Assembly (NCBI RefSeq): GCF_019703515.2
Contig: NC_059346.1
Span: 53,247,501 to 53,311,500, forward strand
Origin: Myxocyprinus asiaticus
Lineage: Eukaryota > Chordata > Actinopteri > Cypriniformes > Catostomidae
Reading direction: 5' to 3'
DNA: 64,000 nt
Part shown: piece by piece, positions 51,736-62,669 of the stretch
Position numbering within the stretch: the first letter of the stretch is position 1
Layout: every line of letters starts with the position of its first letter
Position numbers and translations under genes: made by a program
The notes under the pieces: generated by a model
The model's database searches: none
What the model was told of the DNA's origin: nothing
What the model saw: the letters and a program-made list of their open reading frames with translations, nothing else

Positions 51736-52972
51736 CACTTTACAGTAACATTCCCTTTGTTAAGGGTTTATAAAGGGGTTAATAAAAGACTAATAATTAA
51801 TTTACAAATGCATTATAAATCATTGATATGCAGTTATAACAACACTTATTCAACATTAGTAACCTATAAAAATGTACCTTAATGTAAAGTGGACACATTT
51901 GAAGAATTAAAAGTATATTCCGGGTTAAATACAAGTTAAGCTCAATCGACAGCTTAATGTTGATTACCACAAAATAATTTTTTGACTCGTCCCTCCTGTT
52001 TTTTAAAAAAGGCAGAAATCGAGGTTACAGTGAGGCACTTACAATGGAAGTGAATGGGGACTAATTTTTGGAGGGTTTAAAGGCAGAAATGTGAAGCTTA
52101 TAATTTTATAAAAGCACGTGCATTAATTCTTCTGTTAAAACTCATGTATTATTTGAGCCGTATAGTTGTTTAAATTGACATTTTAACAGTCATTTTAGGG
52201 TTTTTGGGTTTGTTGACATTACATCATCATGTGTCATAGCAAAGAAATTTTAACTTTATACAATTTATACAAAATAGGCTATAACTTTACACAGAAAGGT
52301 TAATAAGCGATATTATTACACTAAAATCATTTTAACACACATAGTTTACATTTCGAGAATCCCATTAACTTACATTGTAAGTGTCTGACTGTAACCCAGA
52401 TGTTTGCTTTTTGCCTTTTTATTTTTTCTTTTTTTTTAAGAAAAAGAAGGGTAAATCAAAATAAATTTTTGTGGTAAACGATATTATGCCACAAATGATT
52501 TCGATTGAGCTTAACTTGTATTGAACCTGGAATATTCCTTTAAGGAGTTGCCAAAAAACCTATGTATTTAAAGTTGGTTTAAAAGTCCTCAGGTTTTGTA
52601 TGATATATGTTGTGAATGAGCATGACAAGGAAAGTGACAACACAAGTGAACGTTGACTGTAGCAGAATGACAATGACATTTTTTAATCCCACTATAATAA
52701 TCTATTTTTGCTGCATTGTGACATAAATCATGAATTGGGGCATTTTATGTTTCTGATTAATATAAGTGTGAATAAATTAGTTTATTAAGCATTTATAAGA
52801 TGTTAACAAGTTCAAATGCTCACTATTTGGTAAGTATTGCTTCAAAGTTGCCCTTTTATTCATGTTGTTATAACTGCATATCATTGATTTATAATGCATT
52901 TGTAATTATTTATTTATTAGTCATTAATAAACCCCTTTATAAACCCTTAACAAAGGGGGGCAGTAAAATGTT
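51736..52972. mobile_element. AACCCTTAACAAAGG foldback MITE with nested MITE
   Basis: Arms of about 110 bp are inverted: CCCTTTGTTAAGGGTTTATA (51755 on) against TATAAACCCTTAACAAAGGG (52939-52958), and AATGCATTATAAATCATTGA against TCATTGATTTATAATGCATT. It is interrupted by a separate TTAA-flanked MITE at 51907-52543. A solo arm of the same family is at 43590-43718. Confidence 0.75.
51907..52543. mobile_element. TTAA-flanked foldback MITE (copy B), nested
   Basis: TTAA at 51907-51910 and 52540-52543. Arms AAGTATATTCCGGGTT and AACCTGGAATATTCCTT match copy A (29775-30411), as do CTTACAATGGAAGTGAATGG and the GGCAGAAATGTGAAGCTTAT core. It sits inside the larger foldback element 51736-52972. Confidence 0.8.
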
Positions 52973-53040
52973 TCTGTTAAATGACATTGCTGCTTAATTT
53001 GAAAACATACAACTCTACAGATCAGCACATAAAATTATTC
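52973..53040. other. Short unannotated spacer
   Basis: Non-coding sequence between the MITE and a unique block. Nothing seen. Confidence 0.5.
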
Positions 53041-53044
53041 TTAA

Positions 53045-53640
53045 TCTCAGACAGTAAAGCAAACACCTTAATGGAGACAGCGTAAATCCCAATATGGGAG
53101 TCGAAACTCACACTCACAAACAGCTTGCAACAAAAGCGAACAGCAGGCCTCTCTGCCTGTCAATTTTTTCACTCTCAAGTGTCTCACAGTCTGCGGAGAG
53201 CACATCAGTCTCAGCATGGCTGAAAGGACTCAGCAGAAGGCAAATACAGTGCCTCACACAGAATGCATTAGGTCTGTTTAATCAGTAGGCTTACAGGGAG
53301 TGCCCTTTTATGCTCAGCTAGTGAGGAAAGGCCTCTGCTAATTGTCTGCCCATTGTCTCTTGCTGTGCCAAATAAGGGAGGCTCTGTGAAAGCATGGTGA
53401 GAGGCAGAAGAGTGAAGAGAGGAGTGAGAGAGGAGCTGTGTTTATTTTACAGGCGTTTCTCTCATTTCCCGTGCGTCTGTGCTGTCTTTGTGTGTGCAGA
53501 CTGGCGCTATTATCTGTTGGCACGATAAGTTTCAGTGCCTGGAGGGCTACAGATGTGGCAGAGTTGTATTGTTGTTCTCCACCTGCTCTGACTATCCCTC
53601 CCCTTATTCACGGAGCGAGTACACAAAAAAACATACAACT
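53045..53640. promoter_or_regulatory. Candidate conserved non-coding block
   Basis: Unique, GC-balanced 600 bp with dense small features: GAATGCATTAGGTCTGTTTAATC (motif cores GCATTAG, GTTTAATC), CTCTGCTAATTGTCTGCC (53332-53349), TGCTGTGCCAAATAAGGG. Open frames on both strands of about 60 codons, none recognisable. A regulatory role is a guess from composition. Confidence 0.22.
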
Positions 53641-54645
53641 TTAGCTCTTTTCAAGGGCTAAGTAACTTTTATCCACCCTCCTGCTAATTGAAGTGGTATG
53701 TGTTTGTTTAAATGCAATGTTGGGTTTCAAGGCGGTGCCTTTGTACCCTGGATAGCAAAGGTTCAGCATCCATTCTACCACATTGTTGTGACTGGTTGAC
53801 AGTTGGATCTTAGTTACCAAAGCTGGTCTGTTGTTGGTAAAGGGCATGTTCCTTTGTTATACGAACAGCGCAACACTTTTAGGTTCCTTTTAAAAGAGCA
53901 TGGGAAAATGAAAACTTGCACGATGACAACGCAAACCAAAATTTGTTTGTGATTGAGTGCTTGCATGGAAACTCAACATGTAAATATTTTTCAATATCAA
54001 TATCAACTAACTCAAAGGACAGGAGAAAATCAATTGCTATCACTTTCTGAGAGAGAACGAATTACATTTTTAATGACATTCAGCATTAAATTGAGAATAA
54101 CATTTTAAATGACTGAATATAAAATTGAGATAGCAAACTGGAAGCAGAATTGTAATTTGTATTTGAATTGAAGGAAGTTGATGAATAATGAAATGTATCA
54201 TATAACTGCTGTATATTTTTCTGTATGAATTGGCCATAAATCTTTGTGTATGAATGTACTCGTACACACAAAATATTGAGTATTTTCAGAAACAGATGAA
54301 TAATGAATGTTTGAAATACCAACTATATAAATTTATATTTGATTTATATAAAAAAAAAAAAAAAAAACAATTTAACAATATATACATTTAATATCATATC
54401 TAATAAATTACCTTTCATTTTATGGACCATGATGGTAGAACACTTTTCCCAGAATGTTTTAATGTATTATATTATATAATAATATTGTATAATCTAATAT
54501 ATTAATCATTACATGCAAATTTTGATGTCAGTATTTATCTTTATAAAGTTATCTGAAAACAATAACTTAGACATTCTGTGGTGCTGTATGGCAAAATTTG
54601 TAAACTGCTGTTCTGATGACTATATTAGTTGTTTTAAAAACATTA
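53641..54645. other. No gene seen
   Basis: AT-rich non-coding DNA; poly(A) at 54350-54367. No recognised repeats. Confidence 0.6.
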
Positions 54646-55209
54646 CACTCACTAAGCACTTTATTAGGAACACTGATGCATTAGCATAATAAAGTTCCCG
54701 ACATGGTCTTCTGCTGTTGTAGCCTGTCTGCCTCAAGGTTCGACATGTTGTGAATTCTGAGACGCTATTCTGCTCACTACAATTGAACAGAGTGGTTATC
54801 TGAGTTACTGCAGCCTTTCTGACAGCTCGAACGAGTCTGGTCATTCTCCGTTGACCTCTCTCATCAACAAGACATTTCTGTCCGCAGAACTGCCCCTCAC
54901 TGGATGTTTTTTTGTTTTTGGCACCATTCTGAGTAAATTCTAGAGACTGTTATGTGAGAAAATCCCAGGAGATCAGCAGTTACAGAAATACTCAAACCAG
55001 CCCATCTGGCACCAACAATCGTGCCACGATCCAAATCACTGAGATCACATTTTTTCCCCATTCTGATGGTTGATATGAACATTAACTGAAGCTCCTGACC
55101 CGTATCTGAATGCTTTTATGGACTGCACTGCTGCCACATGATTGGCTGATTAGATAATTGCATGAATAAGCAGGTGCACAGGTGTTCCTAATAAATCGCT
55201 CAGTTAGTG
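54646..55209 (-). mobile_element. Internally deleted Tc1-like element
   Basis: Ends CACTCACTAAGCACTTTATT (54646 on) and AATAAATCGCTCAGTTAGTG (to 55209) are inverted, both with GGAACAC next inward, and are flanked by TA (54644-54645, 55210-55211). Only 564 bp long against the usual 1.2-1.6 kb. Contains the N-terminal half of its transposase. Confidence 0.85.
54690..55063 (-). pseudogene. Tc1-like transposase N-terminal half
   Basis: From 55061 on the minus strand: MGKKCDLSDLDRGTIVGARW, with HTH GLSISVTADLLGFSHITVSR, then EWCQKQK; after a stop/frameshift the sequence continues as GQKCLVDERGQRRMTRLVRA, VRKAAVTQITTLFNCSEQNS, TCRTLRQTGYNSRRP (second HTH). Nothing of the DDE catalytic domain remains before the right inverted repeat, so an internal deletion removed it. 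Reads as a deleted, non-autonomous derivative. Confidence 0.85.
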
Positions 55210-55211
55210 TA

Positions 55212-57175
55212 GTTTAGAGAAAGATGTCTAATCAGTTGAGGAAAAACACATCTGGTTATAAATAAGCATAATTGATCAAAATGGATGAAGTAATTATTAA
55301 CGTTTTAAATAATTAAAATAATTGTGTTGGACTAACAAAATCCCTCTGTTGTGAACTTGTGATTGTGTTGAATTTTTTTGAATTTGATTTCTTCCTGTCA
55401 TTCAGATATAAATTCCCATTCAACATCCTGTGGGGTATGGTGAATTCAAGTAATATTCCATTGCTTTTTTTAAGGGAGCCAACTTTTAATTTTTGAATGT
55501 TGCTCAACCCTGCTAACTGCATTCTTCAGCAGCACAGAAAGCATCTCAGCATTGTTTGGTATGATGGATAGAACCTGGCAGCAGCCTTGAATGAACAGCT
55601 GTTTGTCTTCATCTCAGCACTGCTTTAGCAGAGCGTGTTTTGACACATTAAACCCTCAGCACTCCTACTGTTTACCAAGACCACCCAGAGAGACGAGCTC
55701 CACAGCGCTGATTGTGAGAATAAAACTGTTTGTTCATGTTATTCAAATGAAAGTCAAGCAGTCTTAAATTTAAACGCAAAGCATGATTTGATTCTGTTGA
55801 CATCAGACTGCAAATGTAAAAATATAAGTTTTGATTTATGTTTTCTCCATAGTTACACAATTTTTGTGCTTTGTTAATATTCTTTAAGTGCATTATAATG
55901 AAAATAAGAAAAAAGAAAATTACAGTTGTACGAATAGTAAAAAGATTAACAAGAAAACTCCTCTTATTGAATTGAAAAAAGAAGTGTATTTCTGTGCATT
56001 ATTTTCAATTAAATTTTATTGTAAACTTTTGTCCAAGCAGTAAATACCATATAATTACATAAGAGATGGTGAGGATGTTTGAATGGCCTCATAAATGATC
56101 ATCATGCCTAATAGTGACTCTAGTTGCAACATGGTGGGTTCTCACCTATCCCATAGAGCCCAATAATCAGTGTATGGCCTAACCCCTACTGCGTAACCCC
56201 CTTTAAAGAGAGTAATACTTTTTATATGTCTAATTACATCTATAATTGCATAGGGCTCTAAAATCTGGCATCAAGTCAAGTGCTGTCAGCTGCTACCATA
56301 CACAGATTAAGCAAACACTCAGCAACTTCAGCCGCCACACTCAACATTACCAAATCTCAGGATGTTGATCCGGAGTAGAAAATCTGCCAAAGGAATGTTG
56401 TCGCTGGAAATGGCATACATGGGAACAGTTACAGTACTTTATAAAGACCTTCTTCAGGTTTTTTTCTTTTAAATAATAAAAACAAAATGCCTGAAGATGG
56501 TCATTAGCCAAAACATTGATACTGAAATGACCCTGATGCACAAATGTATTTATTTATTTATTTTAAAACCCTCACCTTCACCTCTTACAGTTCTTCCCAG
56601 GCAATCAAGAACCAATCAAGATGCTTCTAACAAAAAGACATTAGAACATGAATTTAACAATAACAGGATAAAAAATAACAGTTTTGAATGTTACGTTTTT
56701 TAAAGGTGAAGAATGTAATTTCAACGTGATCTCATGAGAATTCGTATGTGTTCTTATGTAAAGTTTGGTTCTAGCAAACGTACATTCTTTTATGTTTGCA
56801 AAGACAATGAAGCGTACAATACTGACGTATTGATAGCATCTAAACATCATCATTTTACATATTAACACCAATAGAAACGTACAAATGTTTATGTGTACTG
56901 TTTGAATTGATTAATACTGAATAATTCATAGTTAATTACATTTAATTTATAATCATTGAGATTAGTTAAATGCCATCACATATTTAACGCAGTTGACATC
57001 ATAATGACACTTAATGGTTTCATTCAGTTCTGTGTGATTTCTGCTGCCCTATACAACATTTTAAAGGATTATATCACTTTAACCAAGCCTACACTTTAAA
57101 ATGTTAAAATGAATAAAAACTCTGTGATCGTTTAAACATTTATTAAGCATTTAATAAAAAAATTTTTTGCCATGG
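55212..57175. other. No gene seen
   Basis: Mostly AT-rich, non-coding. A fragment with TGATCTCATGAGAATTCGTA (56727-56746) belongs to a dispersed repeat family also seen in part at 35222 and 24735. No terminus pair found. Confidence 0.5.
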
Positions 57176-57179
57176 GACA

Positions 57180-57640
57180 CAAAAGGAGTTCCCTATCTGT
57201 CACTCACTTGACGTTGTGTTGATGTAGTGACACTAGGGGTCACCCTTGGGAGACCGAAACACCTCTGGTCTTTGATAAAAAAGAAATGTGGCAATGAAAA
57301 TTGGCGAGTGGTATTTGCATGCCACTCCCCCGGACATACGGGTATAAAAGGAGCTGGTATGCAACCACTCATTCAGGTTTATGCTGGACCACTAATGTGG
57401 ACATCGTCCGCCCGAGAGACCGTGCCATGACCTTAAACGTTCGGAGAGCAAGGTCAGTCGCCGAGCGCAGTTCCTGCATCAAATCTGGTGGCGGAACTAC
57501 CCTCATGCAGTTCTTTTATCGCCTTGGCTTGGTGGACCTGCAGGAGAGCCATGGCATGCAGGGCAGAGGCGGCATGTCCGTCTCATTCCCTCCATCAGGG
57601 AATGGAGGTTGCACATGTAACCAGGACATTTTCAGAATAT
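57180..57640 (+). mobile_element. LTR-like repeat fragment with TATA box
   Basis: GAGTTCCCTATCTGTCACTC then GTGACACTAGGGGTCACCC, followed by GGGTATAAAAGGAGCTGG (TATAAAA at 57342-57348), a layout typical of a fish LTR promoter. After about 57430 the sequence changes to a different repeat segment (GCCGAGCGCAGTTCCTGCAT), so it is a composite of fragments. Open frames here have no recognised domains. Confidence 0.45.
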
Positions 57641-58378
57641 GCCAAAAGACAAAATAAACCAGAAAAAGCACCATAAACAATAATACAATTAATCCATAAA
57701 TTTGTTAATAATCTATAATGCTATAATCTAAACCTCTAGATTGCTTTCTGTGAAGAACAGACCCAAATTCAAGCATTTTATTCAATGATCTCCATCCGCC
57801 GTCACACCCGCCATTGGTTTGGTTTTCAAAATTCAAAAATTGCCGCCTCAAGATGCATTACAACCACCAGTTTTACGGCAGTGATGTTGTGTGCTTATTG
57901 ACTCTCTAGTGTCTCGTGACCATTTCTGACTGCTGTATTCTGCGATGTATATGTTTGAATGAGTTATCACAGCGCTGTTACGGTGTGCATCAGGAGAAGA
58001 TTTACAGCGATTAATAATTTAAATTCCACTCTCTACCTCACACAAAGCTATTGTTTGCCATCAGGGAGCACATCGGATGCAGTTCATCACCCTTTGGACT
58101 ACTTTTGTTCTGAATTTTGCAATTGTTTTGAATAAATTGTGATTAAATGTATCTGCCTGTTACATGTTTATGCTTAATACATGGTTATGAGTAGGTGTGG
58201 GATTAGCAGCTGTAAATATTGTATATAAATATTAATTAATATTGTAACAAATTATTGCTACTGTACATTAATCTACTTGTTACATGTTTTTATATTGTTG
58301 AAAAGTGGTTTTGTTTAGAGATTGGGGTAGGGTTAAGGGATCTAAAATATCTATAAAACAGTAAAAATGTACAAATAT
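57641..58378. other. No gene seen
   Basis: Non-coding DNA leading to the LTR at 58379. Nothing recognised. Confidence 0.6.
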
Positions 58379-58711
58379 TGTCACGGTTTGTGAAGGGAAG
58401 AGACGAGAGAGTGAGGATCCAAATGCAGAACTTTAATTGTAAACAAAAGAAGGATACAACGATGAAGGTAAACATAAAAAAAGAAAGTAACACAAATTCT
58501 ACAGCAGTATGCTGGCTAATAACGCACCACATACAAACATAAGAACCGACCAGGAACAAAGAACAAGTGGGTATTTGTACAAGTGGGCTAACAATTAACA
58601 CCTGGGACACAAATTAGGGCAATGGACAGGAAGACAGACATAACAGAGGAAGATACAGAACTTCAAACTGAGAGTCTCTTCAAACTTTTGACATAAGAAT
58701 GTGACGTGACA
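58379..58711 (-). mobile_element. LTR (333 bp), minus orientation
   Basis: On the minus strand it begins TGTCACGTCACATTC (58711) and ends AAACCGTGACA (58379), 5'-TG...CA-3'. Immediately upstream (plus strand 58712-58727) is GACCCCCCCCCCCCCC, that is a poly(G) polypurine tract on the sense strand, as at the 3' LTR boundary. The matching 5' LTR is not seen. Confidence 0.7.
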
Positions 58712-59342
58712 GACCCCCCCCCCCCCCAAAGGGCGGTTCCTGAAGCCCCAAAAAATGAAAATGACAATAGTCCATGGCGGAGCCGGTGACCAGAGAAGTA
58801 GCTTCAGGAAGGATACAGAGTCCAGAGTCCAGGGAGGTGGCTCCAGGAAGGGAGCGGGTCCAGAGGCCTTGGACAAGGCTCCAGGAAGGGAGCGAGGTCT
58901 GGCAGCCAGGGAGGCAGCTCCAGGAAGGGAGTGGGGCCTGGAGGCCTTGGAGGCCTGGGCTGTGGAATAGGGCCCGACAAGGCAGAGTGGCATGTAGGAA
59001 TCTCAGGGAGCGGAGCCGCAGGGGGCAGAGCAGTATGAGGCTCAGGGAGCGGAACCATAGGAGGCTCAGGGGATGGAGTTTCAGAGGTGGAGCTGCAGGA
59101 GGCTTAGGGAAGGGAGTCTCAGGAGGCAGAGCCACAAGGGGCAGAGCAGTATGCGGCTCAGGAGGCAAAGTCGCGGGAGGTTCAGGGGATGGAGCGGACA
59201 GAGCTGTAAGAGGTGGTATTGGCGGAGACTGAGGAGGCTTAGGAGGAGAAGCGGGTGGAGCCGCAGGGGATGGAGCCGCAGGAGGTGGAGCAGGCAGAGC
59301 AGTGGCGAGTGGTGTTGACTGATAGAGGTTTACTAAAGTCAT
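58712..59342 (-). pseudogene. Pro-rich internal ORF of LTR element
   Basis: The minus-strand frame 59342-58680 encodes low-complexity protein: ALPAPPPAAPSPAAPPASPP, PEPHTALPLVALPPETP, then repeats from GGCAGCTCCAGGAAGGGA-like DNA (SWSCLPGCQTSLPSWSLVQG). It resembles in style the Pro-rich ORF at 7244-7732 (RPPPRPPDPASVL), and both sit directly 5' of an LTR-like repeat. No gag, pol or env motif recognised. It is cut at about 59342 by a different transposon remnant. Coding status is doubtful. Confidence 0.4.
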
Positions 59343-59640
59343 CCCAAGGCCATGTTCATGATATCCATTACAGATGAATAATGTCTTTTAAGACAGTGAT
59401 GTCTGAGGGATCAGAGATCGCACGCATTCAGAGGTGGTTTTCATCTTGCCCTTTACGCAAAAGACTTTTAAGTATATTATGCACTGTAGAGGGTGAAATG
59501 CCCAAAATCCTTTCAATTTTACTTTGAGGAACATTGTTCTCAAAGTGCTGGATTATTTGCTGAAGCATCTGTTGGCAAACTGACAAGTCTCGAATTTAGC
59601 ATTTTTCATACTGTCCCAACTTTTTCGGTATTGGGGTTGT
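59343..59640 (-). mobile_element. Degraded DNA transposon fragment
   Basis: Contains GATGTCTGAGGGATCAGAGA, CACGCATTCAGAGGTGGTTT, ATTATGCACTGTAGAGGGTG and GAGGAACATTGTTCTCAAAG, a sequence found at the end of a zebrafish-type cut-and-paste element (Kolobok/IS-like, from memory). On the minus strand the codons CAFRQQML / FENNVPQSKIERI suggest a decayed coding end. Termini not seen. Family assignment is tentative. Confidence 0.4.
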
Positions 59641-59934
59641 ACATTTAAATGTTACAAATATATAAATGTACAAATAGCTTCTTGTATTAATGAGATCAGG
59701 CTGGTACTTTCTGTGCTATTAGTGTTAATAAATTAGTTCAGAGCAAGGTTATTATTGTAACCTAAAACGAAAACTAAATGTAAAAAAAAACATTTTCGTA
59801 AACTGAAATAAAAATAAAATACATTTTCATGGCTCTGAAAAAATATTTAGTTTTCATTTTTGTTACGATAGGTTTAAACCTTTAAACCCGCTATCACCTT
59901 AACATGAAGATGCCACTAGGCAGCGATAGCACAA
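59641..59934. other. No gene seen
   Basis: AT-rich with AAACGAAAACTAAAT (59766) and AGTTTTCATTTTTG (59849), inverted arms of a small common foldback repeat. Nothing else. Confidence 0.5.
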
Positions 59935-60298
59935 GCAGATGGTAGGGCTGTTCGATTCCAGAAATTTGGGAATCCAGACTCATATTTTCATTTCTTTTTC
60001 GGTTCCAAACAGGAGGTGAAGTTAAATCTCATAATAAACAGCTCACTACTAAGCGTTCTTTGCACTATTTATAATAGCATGAACAACATTTATTATTAAT
60101 AGGTCCATTCTAAGATTAAATCATGGCCTATATGCAAATACCAAAGCATGATGCTTCAATCCCATAAATTTAAGGGAAGTTTGAGTAGATGCGCCTGTAT
60201 TTCGAAGATCTACTGCAAATAATCTTAAAAGCACCATTGAAATTATCTTTCAATAATCTTTCTGAGTTTCCACTCAGTTCTTGTTTAGAAAGAGTTTA

Positions 60299-61755
60299 TA
60301 AACTCAGCAAAAAAAGAAACGTCCCCTCACTTTCAACTGCTTTTATTTTCAGCAAACTTAACATGTGTAAATATTTGTATGAACATAAAAAGTTTCAACA
60401 ATTAAGACATAAACTGAACAAGTTTCACAGACATATGACTAACAGAAATGGAATAATGTGTCCCTGAACAAATGGGGGGTCAAAATCAAGAGTAACAGTC
60501 AGTATCTGGCATGGCCACCAGCTGCATTAAGTACTGCAGTGCATCTCCTCCTCATGGACTGCACCAGATTTGCCAGTTCTTACTGTGAGATGTTACCCCA
60601 CTCTTCCACCAAGGCATTTGCAAGTTCCCATACATTTCTGGGGGGAATGGCCCTAGCCCTCACCCTCTGATCCAACAGGTCCCAGATGTGCTCAATGGGA
60701 TTGAGATCCGGGCACTTCGCTGGCCATGGCGGAACACTGACATTCCTGTCTTGCAGGAAATCATGCACAGAACGAGCAGTATAGCTGGTGGCATTGTCAT
60801 GCTGGAGGGTCATGTCAGGATGAGCCTGCAGGAGGGGTACCACATGAGGGAGGAGGATGTCTTCCCTGTTACGCACAGCGTTGAAATAGCCTGCAGTGAC
60901 AACAAGCTCAGTCTGATGATGCTGTGACACACCGCACCAGACCATGACGGACCCTCCACCTCCAAATCGATCCCGCTCCAGAGTACAGGCCTCGTGTAAC
61001 GCTCATTCCTTCGATGATAAACGCGAGTCTGACCATCACCCCTGGTGAGACAAAACCACGACTCGTCAGTGAAGAGCACTTTTTGCCAGTCCTGTCTGGT
61101 CCAGCGAAGGTGGGTTTGTAAACATTGGTGACGTAGTTGCCGGTGATGTCTGGTAAGGACCTATAGACCTACAAGCCCTCAGTCCAGCCTCTCTCAGCCT
61201 ATTGTGGACAGTCTGAGCACTGATAGAGGGATTGTGCATTCCAGGCAGTTGTTGTTGCAGGTGTGATATTCGGATGTACCGATCCTGTCCAGGTGTTGTT
61301 ACACGTGGTCTGCCACTGCGAGGACAATCAGCTGTCCTTCCTGTCTCCCTGTAGCGCTGTCTTAGGCATCTCACAGGACGGACATTGCAATTTATTGCCC
61401 TGGCCACATCTGCAGTCTTCATGCCTCCATGCAGCATGCCTAAGGCAAGTTCACGCAGATGAGCAGGGACCCTGGGTGTTTCCTTTGGTGTTTTTCAGAG
61501 TCAGTAGAAAGTTCTCTTTAGTGTCCTAAGTTTTTATAACTGTGACCTTAATTGCCTACCCTCTGTAAGCTGTTAGTCTCTTAACGACCGTTCTACAGGT
61601 GCATGTTGATTAATTGTTTATGGTTCATTGAACAAGCATGGAAACATTGTTTAAAGCCTTTACAATAAAGATCTGTAAAGTTATATGGATTTTTACAAAA
61701 TTATCTTTAAAATACAGTGTCCTTAAAAAGGGACATTTCTATTTTGCTGAGTTTA
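60299..61755 (-). mobile_element. Tc1/mariner-like element nested in hAT element
   Basis: Ends TAAACTCAGCAAAAAAAGAA (60299 on) and TTCTATTTTGCTGAGTTTA (to 61755) are inverted, with CGTCCC near the left and GGGACA near the right. Transposase is on the minus strand. Target TA is clear on the left (60297-60298), mutated on the right. Confidence 0.8.
60580..61437 (-). pseudogene. Tc1/mariner transposase (DD34E type), frameshifted
   Basis: Reads from 61437: MLHGGMKTADVARAINCNVR (HTH), RQRYRETGRTADCPRSGRPR (linker), SISAQTVHNRLREAGLRACR (second HTH), then a frame change at about 61150. Next FTDESWFCLTRGDGQTRVYH (first catalytic Asp, about 61073) to YHRRNERYT, frame change at about 60985, then MVWCGVSQHHQTELV, LQHDNATSYTARSV (second Asp), PDLNPIEHIWDLLDQRVRA (Glu). 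All three acidic residues survive but lie in two frames, so no active enzyme results. The N-terminal end and HTH match Tc1-type fish transposases of about 340 residues. Stop codons are few, so inactivation is fairly recent. Confidence 0.85.
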
Positions 61756-62669
61756 TTAGAATGTACAGTAATTGTCCTTTACCTTTTGTACACTGTATAA
61801 AATGTCCAAACAACACACTTCAATTTTATTTAACAATCCAGGTTGTTGTACTGGTTTATTTCATACAATCTAAAAAATATACATTTTATAACGTGTATTT
61901 ACTTTTTTATTTCATAAAATAACTTTTATGTAAAATTGTGTAAAATGTAGGCTAATTAAAAAAAATAAATGTGTAAAAGGTTTTAAAACACTGTAAAAAT
62001 GTCGAGAACGAGCAGAGAAGCATTAGATTCTCGCTTTTATAAGTGTAGCACATTGATCATTTAAACTTTAACATACTGATTTATTGATGTGAACTAGGAA
62101 GCGAACTGACCTCTATCATCTCCTTGTTGCAGACTTGTGTTGTAACACTGGGGAAGTTGTTATTGTTTGCCAGTTTACTGTCACAAATTTGACACGTTAC
62201 TTGATTTTAATCCAAAGTAAAAACAATACAAAGGATTCAGGTCTGGAAAGCAGATGTGTTGAAGGGCTTGTGTGATTGTGAATACAGATGACAACGGACA
62301 AATGGAGCGGATTAACAGATGCTGATGGACTAAAAAAGACTGGTCAGGTTGATGATCGTTAAGATGCGGTCATTTTTGTAAATAGTTTTAGTGCTGTTAG
62401 GCTTCTGAAATGTGTAGTAGTTCAGTGGTAGAGGAAATAAACACAGTCTAAAAATATCAACCTGTTTCTCCGAAAGTAATCAACTCTGTTTCAAGTCGAT
62501 TCCAACATTTCGAGTCGATTCTCGATTCCTAACGCCTCAGAATCTATTATTTTTGGAACCGACTCCCAGCCCTAGCAGATGGCCTATTGCCCTCATTACA
62601 TTTGAAAAGACAGAGCAGGAGGGAATCACTACAGTACAATACGGGGAGAAGCAAAACAGGTAGAAAACT

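Larger units (their letters stand above)
59943..62574. mobile_element. hAT-like element with 8-bp TSD, hosting Tc1
   Basis: Left end TAGGGCTGTTCGATTCCAGA and right end GGAACCGACTCCCAGCCCTA are inverted and are flanked by a perfect 8-bp duplication GCAGATGG (59935-59942 and 62575-62582), as expected of hAT transposition. No transposase of its own is seen. Without the Tc1 element inserted at 60299-61755 its length is about 1.2 kb, so it is a long non-autonomous element. Confidence 0.85.

Noticed and set aside
57227..57676. Three overlapping frames of 62-118 codons
   Set aside because: They overlap in different frames in repeat-derived DNA and have no conserved motif.
60463..61529. Plus-strand frames of 70-88 codons in the Tc1 element
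   Set aside because: They are antisense shadows of the minus-strand transposase.
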